Part shown: piece by piece, positions 21,501-31,854 of the stretch | Layout of the letters: every line of letters starts with the position of its first letter | Numbering within the stretch: the first letter of the stretch is position 1 | Assembly: GCA_023525975.1 (NCBI GenBank) | Contig: CM042029.1 | Location: 80,024,849-80,088,848 of the forward strand | Reading direction: 5' to 3' | DNA length: 64,000 bases | Source: Smallanthus sonchifolius | Taxonomy: Eukaryota > Streptophyta > Magnoliopsida > Asterales > Asteraceae | Position numbers and translations under genes: made by a program | The notes under the pieces: generated by a model | Database searches by the model: none | Told to the model about the DNA's origin: nothing | The model's input: the letters and a program-made list of their open reading frames with translations, nothing else

Positions 21501-22379
21501 AAACCTTAAACCTTAAACCCACTAAAAAAATGTAATATTTTTTATGATTATAGAATAATATCATTGGTAAAACTCACTGGAAAAACTTTACTAAGAGTTA
21601 ATTAAATCCATTATTAAAAATAATTTCTGACTACACAAGACTATGGGCTCTAATCCCCACTATTATTTTTCTTTCTTATTTAGGAAAGATAAAAGAATTG
21701 AGGAATGCTAAAACACTCACAAAACTTTACCTTTTTGTGTAACAACAACAACCCACTTTTTTTTTCTCTAGAATTGCAAGAAAATTCAAATACTAAATTT
21801 AAAATATTTTAGCATACAACCATTGGTCAAAGAAATTTTGTAGTTTTAAAATATTTTTTCAACTCTGAAGTTCTTACTTCTAAAAACCATTAAAAGTTTA
21901 TTAATATGAGTGTAAATTAATTAAGTACCTGATCTGCCATCAAGTTTGTCAGCAATGAGGTTCCAATTCTGGGGACCAAAAAGGGCAACAAGCTCTTTGA
22001 GCTTAGCATCTTCTGCAGGCTTCCAATGGCCTCTTGCACATGTCTTTAACTGCCCATATGGTCTTATTCTACTGTTATGATGATGTGTTTCATGAATGTT
22101 CTTACTATTTAAAGAATAATTGCCACAAAGATTTAGGTCAATATGTTCATCTTCTTCCTCTCTTTCCTCATCATCATCATCAACTTCACCACCATTATGA
22201 TGCCCATGATGTTCATCTTCATGAAAGTTTCTTGAAGTAGAATGATCATTAGAAAGAGATGATGAAGATGATGAGGTGGTTATAAGATGGGGATAGATGA
22301 AATGATCATTATTGATCTTTGAAGGGTTTTCACTGTTGATTGACAAAGAACCAAAAGAGTCTGCAAATACCCTGCTCAT
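17112..22379 (-). CDS. R2R3-MYB transcription factor, MYB105/MYB117 (LOF) type, three exons
   Basis: The exons are 22379-21929, 21019-20675 and 17449-17112, 1134 nt in total, predicting 377 residues. The N-terminus is rich in Ser, His and acidic residues. R2 begins at GHWKPAEDAKLKELV and has its tryptophans in HW, NW and RW. R3 runs from RRAFSEEEEERLM to KNHWHVIMARK, followed by the subgroup signature REQSSAYRRRK. The C-terminus ends PLFIDFLGVGTI, a motif I associate with MYB117/105. Members are nuclear regulators acting at organ boundaries and axillary meristems in Arabidopsis; that role is inferred from family. The second intron joins cleanly (G, GTTAGC donor, TTCAG acceptor, G/GT glycine codon). 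The first has a GTACTT donor but no AG acceptor: the exon is preceded by ACG. Position DPRIIRR has Ile where the family usually has Asn. The copy may be mutated, or an A may have been lost in sequencing. Confidence 0.9.
17794..18053. mobile_element. hAT-type MITE in MYB intron 2
   Basis: 260 bp with inverted ends TAGGGCCGGCTCAGA and TCAGAGACGACCCTA. It is flanked by a perfect 8-bp duplication TACATTGT at 17786-17793 and 18054-18061. The interior is AT-rich with a (TA)n run and no gene. The 8-bp duplication places it in the hAT group. Confidence 0.85.
18459..19826 (-). mobile_element. Non-autonomous Helitron in MYB intron 2, split by a hAT MITE
   Basis: On the minus strand it starts TCTATACTATCTAATAAATA and later reads through the family body shared with 10117-10506 and 41938-42357. 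Its 3' end is decayed: the usual CTAG reads CTGT, with a weak GTGT/ACACAC hairpin. It is interrupted by the hAT element at 18885-19788. A (TA)n run at about 18512-18547 lies inside. Net Helitron length is about 455 bp. Confidence 0.68.
18885..19788. mobile_element. hAT-type element nested in the Helitron
   Basis: The ends CAGGGGCGGTCC and GATTCGCCACTG are hAT-like inverted repeats. The 8-bp flanks are identical (CGTGGCAT at 18877-18884 and 19789-19796). The interior contains a direct tandem duplication of about 250 bp (about 19290-19540 and 19545-19788). Both copies carry CGCATGTTACG, CATATATGTATTAGG, GTAGTGTTAATTTATATG and a TCTAGAT(C/T)CGCCACTG end, so the right terminus is present twice. 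It has no transposase. Confidence 0.87.
19909..20474. mobile_element. Mutator-type MITE with long inverted arms in MYB intron 2
   Basis: The left arm reads GAAAGTGAATACGG...ACGAAACCAATCAAAAATACGTCG. The right arm, reversed, reads GAAAGTGAATATTG...GCGAAACCAATCAAAATTACATCG. The arms extend about 100 bp. Flanking 9-mers ATAATAAAT and ATAGTAAAT differ at one base, fitting a Mutator-type duplication. No coding sequence. Confidence 0.75.
20675..21019 (-). CDS. MYB gene exon 2 (end of R2, all of R3)
   Basis: 345 nt reading KSCRLRWFNQLDP, RRAFSEEEEERLM, NKWALMARLFPGRTDNAVK and NHWHVIMARKYREQSS. It ends LGLNC plus one base before the GTTAGC donor. The 5' boundary is set by protein homology, because no AG precedes it. 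The sequence before it on the minus strand is an A-rich run ending AAAAAAACG. Confidence 0.87.
21018..21022 (-). other. Missing splice acceptor at MYB intron 1
   Basis: On the minus strand the intron ends ACG directly before GT AAG AGT, the start of the conserved KSCRLRW codons. Loss of one A from CAG would give exactly this string. No other AG nearby keeps the frame, and the usual pyrimidine tract is replaced by an A run. Confidence 0.7.
21050..21470. repeat. Tandem triplication in MYB intron 1
   Basis: A unit of about 160 bp occurs about 2.6 times (starting near 21051, 21208 and 21371). Shared segments are CAAGTCTTTTC(T/A)CCAAGAAA, CAAAGATTTTGAAAGAA, AAAAGACACAAAGATTGAGT and TTATTTCTTTACTTTTTCAAA. 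The array lies immediately intron-side of exon 2. Confidence 0.85.
21929..22379 (-). CDS. MYB gene exon 1 (N-terminus and most of R2)
   Basis: 451 nt. It starts MSRVFADSFGSLSINSEN, has a Ser run, a His/Asp/Glu-rich stretch (EEREEEDEHIDLNL) and then CARGHWKPAEDAKLKELV. It ends DGRSG split by the GTACTT donor in phase 1. The ATG chosen is the first in a frame open to the MYB repeat. A CT-rich leader lies upstream. Confidence 0.9.
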
Positions 22380-22438
22380 TGAAAAAGAACAAGAAGATGA
22401 TAAATTGATGATGGTTACAGTAGTTTCTATGTTGCTAT

Positions 22439-22456
22439 GAAGAGAGAGAGAGAGAG
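22439..22456. repeat. (GA)n microsatellite in the MYB leader
   Basis: A GA run on the plus strand reads as CT on the gene strand, about 60 bp upstream of the MYB ATG. CT-rich leaders are common in plant genes. Confidence 0.8.
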
Positions 22457-22950
22457 GGTGGTTTTAGAGAGAGATGAAAAACATCAAGAAAACTTGGAAA
22501 TGGGGGGTGATTTGTGGGATTTTGAAGAGGAAAGTGGTGGATTGAAACAGGAAAAGGGTTCAAAGATGTACAAATGGCAAATCACTCACTACTGCACACA
22601 CACGTGGGGGTGTGAAATAAAGAGGATTTTTTTCAATAATATTTTTTTGAAGATCAAATTTTTATTATATTTTTTTCTTTTTGTGTGTTGGATGTTGTAG
22701 TACTCTCCTCTTATCACTACATCTCAACCCCTACTTATTTTTTTTTTCAATAATTAGTTTTGGTAAGTTTGAGTCTGGACATTTTTAGCTACTGTTAGAA
22801 ATAACTTACTAACATTGGCAAAAGATTCTACCTTTTATTTTCATTTCTTTAATTATTACAAAATTAAACCGAATTATATAGCATACATAGTGACCTATGT
22901 ATATCCATAACCATACACATATAATATATATATATATATATATATAAATA
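22457..22950. promoter_or_regulatory. Upstream region of the MYB gene
   Basis: By position this is the proximal promoter of the minus-strand MYB gene. No TATA box can be singled out in this AT-rich sequence. A CACACACACGTGGGGGTG motif with an ACGTGG core lies near 22595. A (TA)n run ends it near 22950. Confidence 0.35.
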
Positions 22951-23470
22951 TATATAGGTACCGATTATTTTACAAAGGGGTTTTATCGTACGAAAACACC
23001 ATAATGCGGCACGTGTTCAGTTGGTGACGGGTAATGCATCTGTATTATAATAACGCATGACCATAATCACGTATGTTCATAATAACGCGTGACCATAATC
23101 ACATATGTTTTATAGTAGCACACATCATATTCACGCATGCTTTATAATAACGCATGGCCATAATCACGTATGTTTTATAGTAACACATATCATATTCACG
23201 CATGCTTTATAATAACGCATGACCATAATCACGTAATCATGCATGTTATATACATAATCACGCATGTTGTATAATAACGCATGATCATAATCACACATGC
23301 TATACGCACAACTCATCAGCATTTAAAAAAGGTTGATTTTTTTAAAATAAAATTATAGCAAAACTATACTCAAATTAAAGAGAATAAAATGCTCGATTTT
23401 ATGATGTAATTTTTTTAAAAAACTAATGTCGTATAAAAAAGTTATATGTGTTTTACAAAAATGGGAAACT
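22951..23470. repeat. Repeat element with a degenerate 30-bp array
   Basis: From about 23035 to 23310 a unit resembling ATAATAACGCATGACCATA followed by ATCACGTATGTT recurs about eight times with variation. The flanks (a TTTTACAAAGGGGTTTT start, a TATACTCAAATTAAAGAGAATAAA segment and a GTCGTATAAAAAAG segment) resemble the sequence at 60527-60890. This suggests a dispersed family. No ends or duplication could be fixed. Confidence 0.5.
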
Positions 23471-23991
23471 TGAAAAAAGTTAACAAATGTAGGTTATACC
23501 CATTTTACCCTTTCAGATTCTTTTCACGCTTAAACACAAGTTGACTAGACACATATTTCATCTCAACCCTTAAATTAACAAATCAATTATCCATAGTCCT
23601 TCGTACCATTCTCATCAAATTTTGGACACAACGCACGTCCAATATTTAATATGGACACACTTAAGTGTTGTTAAAAAGGTTAAAATTTTTACCTATTATC
23701 AGTTTTTGAGACTTGAACCCTTCCTACTTTGATGGGGATAACAAAACATGTCAATATGCCAAGAGGCCATCAGCTAACTTAAAAATATATAATTTTAACT
23801 TGAAATCGTTTGAACTTAATCTTTAACTACTTGTGTATACTTTAGAGTTAAACTCGTGTTTTTTACTTAACTATAGTGTTATATGTTGCGTTAAACTTTA
23901 GGGACCATTATTGACAATTCTTATTAGTTCAAGGGTTATTCTTATCCCACTGATAGCTCAAGGACTAGAATTGTAGTTTTCTCTTTTATGC
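23471..23991. other. Intergenic, possible SINE remnant on the minus strand
   Basis: The minus strand reads GGGTTCAAGTCTC near 23708, a Pol III B-box-like motif, preceded by a TGATGGCCTCTTGG segment near 23765. No duplication or tail was found. The rest shows no gene. Confidence 0.3.
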
Positions 23992-24154
23992 AGTTAGTTG
24001 TACATTTTTCTCCTGAATTGGGGATTTTCCTTTTTGTAGATCTTCGAGTTCATAATAAGAGAAATCGTTTGGTTTTACTTACAATTCCTTAGTTCAATTG
24101 TATATTCATTGATTCTTTGGTTTTAGATTGTAGATTATCGTTCCAATTATAACA
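23992..24154 (+). repeat. 5' LTR of the deleted copia element
   Basis: It matches 25547-25703. It ends ATTATAACA two bases before the primer site. Its left edge is set only by the limit of similarity. Confidence 0.75.
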
Positions 24155-24225
24155 ATTGGTATCAGAACCCTAATTACGGCTCAAATTCAAAGTAGGACGA
24201 ACGATCTTTTCGATTATAGTTAAAA

Positions 24226-25528
24226 ATGGTGTCAACTAAGTTTGAACTAGAGAAATTTGACTTAGGAATGATTTCGGTCTGTAGCTAGTGAAGATGAGAG
24301 CCTTGTTGGTTCATTAAAGTGTTGTAGACGGACTTACTGGAGAAGCTAGTCTTCCGACGACGTTAACATATAAAGAGAAAAATGATATATTTGATAAAGC
24401 CCACGGTGCCTTAATCTTAAGTCTTGGTGACCGAGTTTTGAGAGAGATGTCTAAAAAAGAAAATGCCGTTGGAATCTGGTACAAATTGGAGAGTTTGTAT
24501 ATGACTAAGTCGTTTTCAAATCGTCTCTACCTGAAGAAGTGACTGTATACCGTCCATATGACATCAGGTACTTTAGTTAAAGATCACATTCATGAATTCA
24601 ATAAGTTAGTGCTTGATCTTAGCAATATTGATGTTGATTTGGATGATGAAGATCGTGTTGTCATATTCCTAACTTCATTACCTCACTCATTTGAGCATTT
24701 TGTGGATACTCTTACGAAATGAAGGGAAACCTTGACTATGGAGGAGGTATTGTCTGAAATAAACTTTGGGGAGTTAAAAAAGAGGTCGGATGGCCAAGAG
24801 GAAACTAGCGGTGGCTTGCTGGTTAGAGGAAGGTCATAACAAAGAACCTTCAAGCAAAAAGGACCAAGTCGGTTAAAATCAAGATTCAAGAAGAGGTGCT
24901 AAGTTTGCAACTCTGAAAAGCATCTCAATAAAGAATAGCTAGAAAGAAAGAAAGAACAAGAAGGGGGATCTAACAATTTCATAACCAAGGTGGTTCTTCC
25001 CTTGATGGGTCTGTAGAAGGGTATGCTAGTGCTGATGTCATGGTAATTTCCAAAGGTATCATGATGATTGCTTGATAATGGACTCAAGTTGCTCCTATAT
25101 TATGACTCCTAACAAGGAGATCTTTAAAGTCCTAAAGGAAGAAAATCTTGGTGAGGTTTAACTAGGAGATGATAAGCCTTCTCAAGTACAAGGGTATGGC
25201 ATTGTTAATTTGAAGTTAGAGAATGGAACATTTGTTGATCTAACAAATGTAAGGAACATTCCTCAATTAATAAACAATTTAATTTCCGTGGAAACATTTG
25301 AGATGGCTGGATATACTGTTAGTTTAAAGAATGGTAAAGCCAGGGTTGTGAAGGGGTCAATGGTCGTATTGTCAGGTACTAGAAGTGACAATAATTTGCA
25401 TATCTAGATGGTCATGTTGACATAGGGAGTGTGTCCCTTGTTGAAGAAAACAATGAAAGTCAAGCTATGTTGTGGCATAGAAGAGTTGATCACATGAGTG
25501 GTCAAGGGCTAATGGAACTAAAGACCTG
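24226..25528 (+). pseudogene. Copia gag-protease remnant with many stops
   Basis: Reading from the ATG gives MVSTKFELEKFDLG, a stretch near GLTGEASLPTTL, then ALILSLGDRVLREMSKK and GIWYKLESLYMTKSFSNRLYLKK, a standard copia gag core. It continues with SGTLVKDHIHEFNKLVLDL and VIFLTSLPHSFEHFVDTL. Stops occur near 24315, 24540, 24720 and onward. Near 24895 a CXXC piece remains of the zinc knuckle. The open part at 25210-25407 (LTNVRNIPQLINNLISVETFEMAGY) is the segment after the protease, and the end reads LWHRRVDHMSGQGLMEL, the GAG-pre-integrase motif. No product is expected. Confidence 0.82.
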
Positions 25529-25546
25529 ATCTTCAGGTTATTAATA

Positions 25547-25703
25547 GTTAGTTGTTCATTTTTCTAATTAGGGATTTTCCTTTTGTAATCTTCAAGTTCA
25601 TAATAAGAGAAATTGTTTGGTTATACTTTCAATTCCTCAATTCAATTGTATGTTCATTGATTCTTTGGTGTTAGATTGGTAGATTGTCGTTGCAACTATA
25701 ACA
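25547..25703 (+). repeat. 3' LTR of the deleted copia element
   Basis: Partner of 23992-24154. It ends CTATAACA before TATATTATAT. No clear purine tract survives in front of it. Confidence 0.72.
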
Positions 25704-26172
25704 TATATTATATTTACATTACACTTTTTTTAAGAACACCTAGTTTTTTTAGAATAAATACATCATACACGCATCTTATAAAATTTAAACCTTCAAACTT
25801 TTGATTATGTAACACACCATTTACCACTAGAATGTCCCTTAAAGACATTTACATAACTACTTACAGCAAAGACAAATTTAAAAATACAGTGTTGATTACC
25901 ACTTTTGCTTAATATCTTTATTAATAATTTAACAAAAGTTAATCTAGTTAAGTTGAGCTGGCATTGAAATATCAATTAACAAATCAAGTTCGTGCTTGAA
26001 AATAAAGGCTTTTTTCGAATTATATAGGTAAGATAGATCGGACCTTGACAATACGGTGATTAGATTTGACTAATTACATCGCTCCTAAAATCGATATAAG
26101 TCTTTTGTCAATGTCTCTTCATTGGGCTATCATCTACACAATTCTAAATACATTAAATGATTGTTTTGAATA
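25704..26172. other. Intergenic, no gene seen
   Basis: AT-rich sequence without recognisable coding or terminal motifs. Confidence 0.4.
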
Positions 26173-26182
26173 TATATTTCAT

Positions 26183-27332
26183 GGGTTAAGTTATAATAAC
26201 AAAAAAGTTTTAAAAATAAAAAGGGTAAAAAGGATTATGAGCTTGACGTGTGTACTTTTATTATTTTTAAATGAAGGATATATTGATCATTATGTCAAAT
26301 ATGTCAGGTTATTGTGTAATGTCAAGTATGACCATTATGCAATGTCAAGTATAGTCATTGTGTAATGTCAAGTCTGGTCATTGTGTCTAATATTTCTTTC
26401 ATCATAGTGTTATATGTATTCATCATTGTGTTTTGCATTTTAGATAATTTCATGTTATTTTTGTCACTGTTTTTTATGTATTATATATAACATAGTAATG
26501 AAAAATATTTGACACAATTACCTCAAAATTAGACATAATGAGCAGACCTGATATTACACAATAACTTGACACAATGACCAATATGACCAGACCTGACATC
26601 AGACACAATGACGAGCAAATTACACAATGAGCTGGAAAACGTATTTTTTTCGTTTTTGTATATAACGACACTATACTCGTTTTAAAGATAAAAATACTCG
26701 TTTTCATCATTGTGTTTTACGTTTTAGATAATTTCGTGTTATTTTTTACATTATACAATGACCATACCTAACATTAGTGTGTAATGTTAGGTCTGATCAT
26801 TGTGTCTAATGTTAGGTCATTGTGTCAAATATTTTTCATCACTATATATAATAAATAAAAAACAGTGACAAAAAATAACTCGAAATTATCTAAAATGTAA
26901 AACACAATGATGAATACATATAACAAAATGATGAAAAATATTTGACACAATAAATAGACCTGACATTACACAATGACCAGACATATTTGACACAATAACC
27001 AATATGACCAGACCTGACATTAGACACAATGACAATCAAATTACATAATGAGCTGGAAACGTATTTTTTTTCGTTTTTGTATATAACGACACTATACTCG
27101 TTTTAAAGATAAAAACGTTCGTTTTTATAGTGTAATTTTTTTTTCAAAATAATGTCGTATGTAAAAGTTACGAACGTTTAAAAGAAGGAGTGGAACTTGA
27201 TTAAAAAATCAACAAAAATGGTCATGACTAAAATACCCTTCCAACAACCTTTTCTCCTACAATTTGATCTAATAGTCTTAAATCTTTTTCACCATTTTTA
27301 TTTTAAAAACTCTTTTTACTTGAACCTAACCC
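26183..27332. mobile_element. Mutator-type foldback element with CATTGTGT arrays, copy 2
   Basis: 1150 bp, starting GGGTTAAG and ending CTAACCC. It is flanked by a perfect 10-bp duplication TATATTTCAT at 26173-26182 and 27333-27342. The arms are inverted (AAAATAAAAAGGGTAAAAAGG versus a reversed AAAATAAAAATGGTGAAAAAG). Between them are dozens of ATTGTGT/ACACAAT motifs with GTCAGGTCTGG or CCAGACCTGAC spacers. Two GTATATAACGACACTATACTCG segments lie near 26660 and 27080. A duplication of 9-11 bp with long inverted repeats points to Mutator-like mobilisation in trans, since no transposase is present. Confidence 0.88.
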
Positions 27333-27342
27333 TATATTTCAT

Positions 27343-27565
27343 TACTACTATTAAGGATATACTTGTGTTATCAAACATGATTAACACATTAGTTTATCAT
27401 CTCAACAAAATCTAAGAAGATCACATTATTACGCAGTGAAAGCTTAATACTAAAGTTTTGGCCGTTCTTCTATATTTTATGCGAAATTTGATTATTCTTC
27501 GGATCACATTATTAGTGAACACCACCATACACGAGAAGGATTATATTTCAATATTGAAAAACAAG
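27343..27565. other. Intergenic, no gene seen
   Basis: Short unique-looking AT-rich spacer between two transposons. Confidence 0.4.
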
Positions 27566-27573
27566 CACGTATG

Positions 27574-28058
27574 CATGGGCGGATCTAGATAGGAGGTAGG
27601 GTAGCACCCGCTACCCCTCAACTTCTCCGGCGAAGTGGATTTTTTTATGTTTTTATTTTTACATTTTATTTATTACGTTATCTCTGAAAATATATTTGAC
27701 TACTCATTAATATTTTTTAAAAAGCCCAAAACTAATTATTGATTAAAACTAATTATTGATTAAAACTTTAAAGCCCAAGTTTATAAAACTAAAAAACCTA
27801 AGTTAATTAAAAGATTTAAAACCCAAAAGCCCAAATTAGTTTAAACCTAAAGCCATTAACAAAAAAAAAATCAGTCTTAAAAGCAGAAAATTAGCTGTTG
27901 TCGCCCCCAAGTCCCACCCAACTCGATTTTAAGCTTTAAAATGCTGGAGAGGAGTAAATTCTATTAGGTACATGTGTTTACTGTGTTTATTATCGTTTTT
28001 TTAATGTACGGTAAAAAAATTATGCTACCCCTGAAATTATGTTCTAGATCCGCCACTG
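27574..28058. mobile_element. hAT-type MITE
   Basis: 485 bp with ends CATGGGCGGATCTAG and CTAGATCCGCCACTG. The 8-bp flanks are CACGTATG and CACTTATG, one mismatch. It is the same end family as the hAT element at 18885-19788 but with an unrelated interior. No transposase. Confidence 0.85.
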
Positions 28059-28066
28059 CACTTATG

Positions 28067-28574
28067 TTACTCCCTATACTAACCACGTTTTGGTAATCAG
28101 TTTAAGAATAATGACACTGGATCAGATCAAGAACGAAAAAATAGATGAAGAAGGTTTGATCAAAATCTTTGATCACTACTTTTGTTTTATTGAAAATTCT
28201 TACCATTCGACCTTTTTAAAAAAACCACAAACCTAAACAAAATCAGACATTTAATCATAAAATTTTTAGAGTGATGTATATAATTGTCTCTAAAAGAAAA
28301 TACAAAAGATTTGGAATAGCTAGTAAGATATGGATGAAACAAGTAAATTCCGATTTGAAGAAAATTTTAAAGTAAAAGGGGGTGTTTTGTAAATAGGAAA
28401 AGTGTAGATGAGAATCTGGTTTGGAAGTATATGAAAAGAAAGGACGTACATTTAAAATGATGATGTCTCCCCTGCATTGCAATGAACAAAACAAAATCTA
28501 AGCTATAACATGGGATTGCCCACTGATTTTAATAATTCACTTGATTTGATATTTATTTCACAAACATCTATATC
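28067..28574. other. Intergenic, no gene seen
   Basis: No recognised protein similarity. The minus-strand open frame at 28255-28494 has no features of a gene. Confidence 0.35.
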
Positions 28575-28739
28575 TATACTATATTTGTGTTTGAACTCGT
28601 GTATTTTATTAATAAAATAAATTTAAAATAAAATATAATTTAAGATTAAAAATGATGAATACAATTCATAATTCATAAATCAGTAAATATTTTTTTGTAT
28701 ACAACGTTAGATGTTTTGTTTGAAATTTTTCTATACTTG

Positions 28740-29279
28740 TCTAAGGCTAAATTTTTTAACTCGTCTCTGCTTTTAACTCTTGAAAGTGCAACATATAATT
28801 GACTATGAGTGAAAACCGGTTACCTCAAAAATAATCCAACCCTTGATAGTGACTGACACTGGCTCTTATTTATTGTCATGACGAAACAAACCGAGAGTGG
28901 AAACTGTCTTCTTTGTAGCTTGAAAGGGATTCTTTTGTCTGAACGCGTCAAATTGATTCTTGGAATAAATGTAAAAGTTCCAATATTGCTTCCAGAAATG
29001 ATCTCCGTCTCGATAACACGATTACCAAGAGATTTGACTTGTAATCTAGTTCCATTACATAACCCATTTTTCTGATCAATATTTCTCAACAACATTACAG
29101 GCACACCTACCTTCAAAACTAAACTATGATTTGGCAATCCTGAAAGTTTAAGACCATTAAAAACATCTACCGAGTATAAACTTTGTTGGAAATTATCGTT
29201 CTACTGTTCTGACAGGCATATGCTATCTGAACTTAGATATTCTTTTTGTTCACCAGGGAACATTGACAACAAACGATCA
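28740..29279 (-). pseudogene. Helitron PIF1-type helicase, C-terminal part (downstream piece)
   Basis: The minus strand reads RLLSMFPGE and YLSSDSICLSE, a stop, then NGLKLSGLPNHSLVLKVGVP, VMLLRNIDQKNGLCNGTRL, FKLQRRQFPLSVCFVMTINK, SQ and QSLSRVGLFLR, another stop, and PVFTHSQLYVALSRVKSRDE. These are the last helicase motifs of plant Helitron RepHel proteins, including the MTINKSQ motif (its following Gly is Cys here) and the YVALSRV motif VI. At least two in-frame stops make it a pseudogene. The upstream 40 bases of the same frame lie on the far side of the gypsy element, at 39991-40030. The enzyme would unwind DNA during rolling-circle transposition. Confidence 0.88.
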
Positions 29280-31682
29280 TGTCACACCCCCAAAATCCAC
29301 TAACGGAGTTTTACCGCGAGGTGTGTGACAAAACAGGATCGTCGTCATTAGTTACATTGAATAACTCTATATGAGTTTTAAAAATACCATTAAATATTGG
29401 AGTATATGCGGAAGCGTAAACGTTAATGTTTAAATCCAAAGTAATTACACCCAGCAAAGCGCCAAGTAATGTAAATAATGTGTAACAAATCATTTTTTAC
29501 TTAATGATAAAACCAATGCGACTCCATGATGCATCCTAGTACTGATGTGTACCATAGTGACCTAAGAAAATATGCTTAAAGTGTCAACACAAGGTTGGTG
29601 AGTTCACAGGTTTATAAGTAAATAAACTGTTTAAGTTTTAATAGGATCCACATAAATAGGTCACACCTATTGTTAGCAAGACAAGGTACAAGTTAACATA
29701 AGCGTTCGCAACCGAAGCTGACTGTTTGTGTTTGAATGCCTTCCGCCATTGCTAACATCAACAATGGCAAATGTTTAGGACAATTTACACCCGTTCGACC
29801 TCCAATTGAGCTAGCGCGACTAGCCCAGGTGGGGTATATCAAACCCAGTAGTACTATTCAAATTTTCTCGCTATACTCCTAATACTAACGGTTCGAGAAT
29901 GTAAGGACTTAGTATGTTATGTTAGCGCTTAAGTAAACAAGTGGAAAATGAAACATCATGTGATCCGTGTTTGTTTGTGTGCATGTTTCTCTCCCAATAG
30001 GAAAACAAGTAAAACGGGAACGTGAAACTCACCTTAGAATTCTTACGGATATAAGCTAAGTAAAAACTGCCGGACTACTAACTGCCACCTATAAGCATCG
30101 GTTTATAAGTGTATGTTTGTGTATGCTGACATGAACCCTAAGTATCCAAACAATCCCATTGTTTTAAGTGTTTAGAAAATATTTAGTAGTTTGACCAAGT
30201 TTGACCCGATGGCCCTTTTAGTGATTTAATGTTTGGTTTGAATACTAACCCACATAGTACACAAGTAATTCAAGTTTCATGCTACACAACTCACAATTAA
30301 CTTAGCATGGCAAGTTATGTCTACACAATGCACGTTCAACAAAGTTCCTACTTTTAACAATGTATGATAACAAAGTTTGATTTCAATAGATTACATCATC
30401 TACTACAAAATTGAATAACTCTAATCGTGTTTACACATACCTACTAATGCATGAATGATCATCGCAACATACACATTAGGTCTAGACATCAAGTTTCAAA
30501 TTCTAAAAGTTTCCACTTTTAGTAAGTTAGGATCAATGCATGCGATTTGTACCAAACAACACCCTAATAAGCTTTAATACGTTCATAGTCACATGCTAGT
30601 ATCATTCTATAACATCATGCATGTAAAACAACTCACATTCAACAAACATCTTTCAATAAAGTTTCCTCTTTTGGAAAGTCTACTATTTCTAGCTTGTTAA
30701 CAAGATTCAATGCACCAAATCAATTGCATACAACCTAACTAGTATAAATATAATCATAACAATCATTATAAACATCTAGCATGCAATCCTATATCATCAC
30801 ATAATCAAAAATTTTCATCTTTAGACAAGTTATGAACCATATGAAACTAGAGTTTTCCAAATAACAACATACTCATCAAATAGGTGCAATAACATCAATT
30901 AAATAACCAAATCACCAACTTTATTTCAAAAACTCATGTTTGGATGAACTAGGGTTTCATTATAAAATTTGGAACCATAAAAGTAACGAAATCGGATATA
31001 ACAACTTACGTAGGAGTGTTAGCAATTCTTAGGATAGACCAAATACAAGTTTAATTGCAAGAATCAAGATCAAAGGGATGGTGTTTGGGTGGATTTTTTG
31101 GTCTCGGCTCCAATGGAGGGGATGGGGGGTTGGGATCGACGACTTGAGGGAAAAGAAAAGGAATTAGGGTTTTCGTTTTTATAACTTCCTTATATACTTG
31201 CATGTTTGGATTTTAATGTGGACTATGGATAATCCATGGGCTATCTAGATGATCCATGGGTAATTTTAAAAACAATTAACACTAATAACAATTAAATCCC
31301 TTAACTATTATTTTTATAAAAAACTCCATATTCTATAAAAATAATTAACACAATCAGTATTCGATAACATGCGTGATATCAAGGAAATTCACATAATTCA
31401 CGTAAAATCATGTAACACACAAAATCACATAATTTATACTAATTATAAATTATTAATTGTTCAAAATATTATTCTTGATTAATCACCAACATTTCAGGTT
31501 AGACTATCCGGTAATTCTACGAGTTACCGTTGTGTGAGTGTGTGTATTAATTGACACATTTAATTAACCTAATTAAATGCAATGCATGTATGACTGGCTG
31601 AGATGACAGAGTTTGTATGAACGATGTTTGAGATAACGATGTTTGTGTTAACGGGGTTAACCTAAAATTGCCGGATGTCACA
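29280..31682 (-). repeat. 3' LTR of the gypsy element
   Basis: 2403 bp. It begins TGTCACACCCCCAAAATCC on the plus strand and ends TTGCCGGATGTCACA. The purine tract is directly inside it. Confidence 0.93.
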
Positions 31683-31695
31683 TCATCCCCCTGTT
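31683..31695 (-). other. Polypurine tract of the gypsy element
   Basis: The minus strand reads AACAGGGGGATGA directly before the LTR start TGTGACATCC. A second similar string, AACAAGGGGATGATGTGACA, lies about 80 bp further in, near 31760-31780, suggesting a small duplication. Confidence 0.82.
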
Positions 31696-31854
31696 GAAAG
31701 ATATTTCGTCCCGAAAATTAAGTAAAGTCATTAGTTGTCTGAAACAAAAAGTTTGGGTTGTCACATCATCCCCTTGTTGAAAGAAATTTCGTCTCGAAAT
31801 TTAACTAGTACCTTCTGTGCTTGCCTTTGACCGTTTGAAAATGTGAGGATACTT

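Larger units (their letters stand above)
23992..25703 (+). mobile_element. Deleted Ty1/copia element with short LTRs
   Basis: Two direct repeats of about 160 bp start GTTAGTTGT and share GGGATTTTCC, AAGTTCATAATAAGAGAAA and TTCATTGATTCTTTGG before ending TATAACA. They enclose 1.4 kb. A primer-binding site TGGTATCAGAAC at 24157-24168 follows the left LTR, so orientation is plus. The interior holds gag, a protease-like piece and the start of the GAG-pre-integrase segment. It then jumps to the right LTR, so integrase, RT and RNase H are gone. No duplication matches. Confidence 0.82.

Noticed and set aside
28878..29075. 65-codon plus-strand frame
   Set aside because: It is the antisense of the Helitron helicase remnant.
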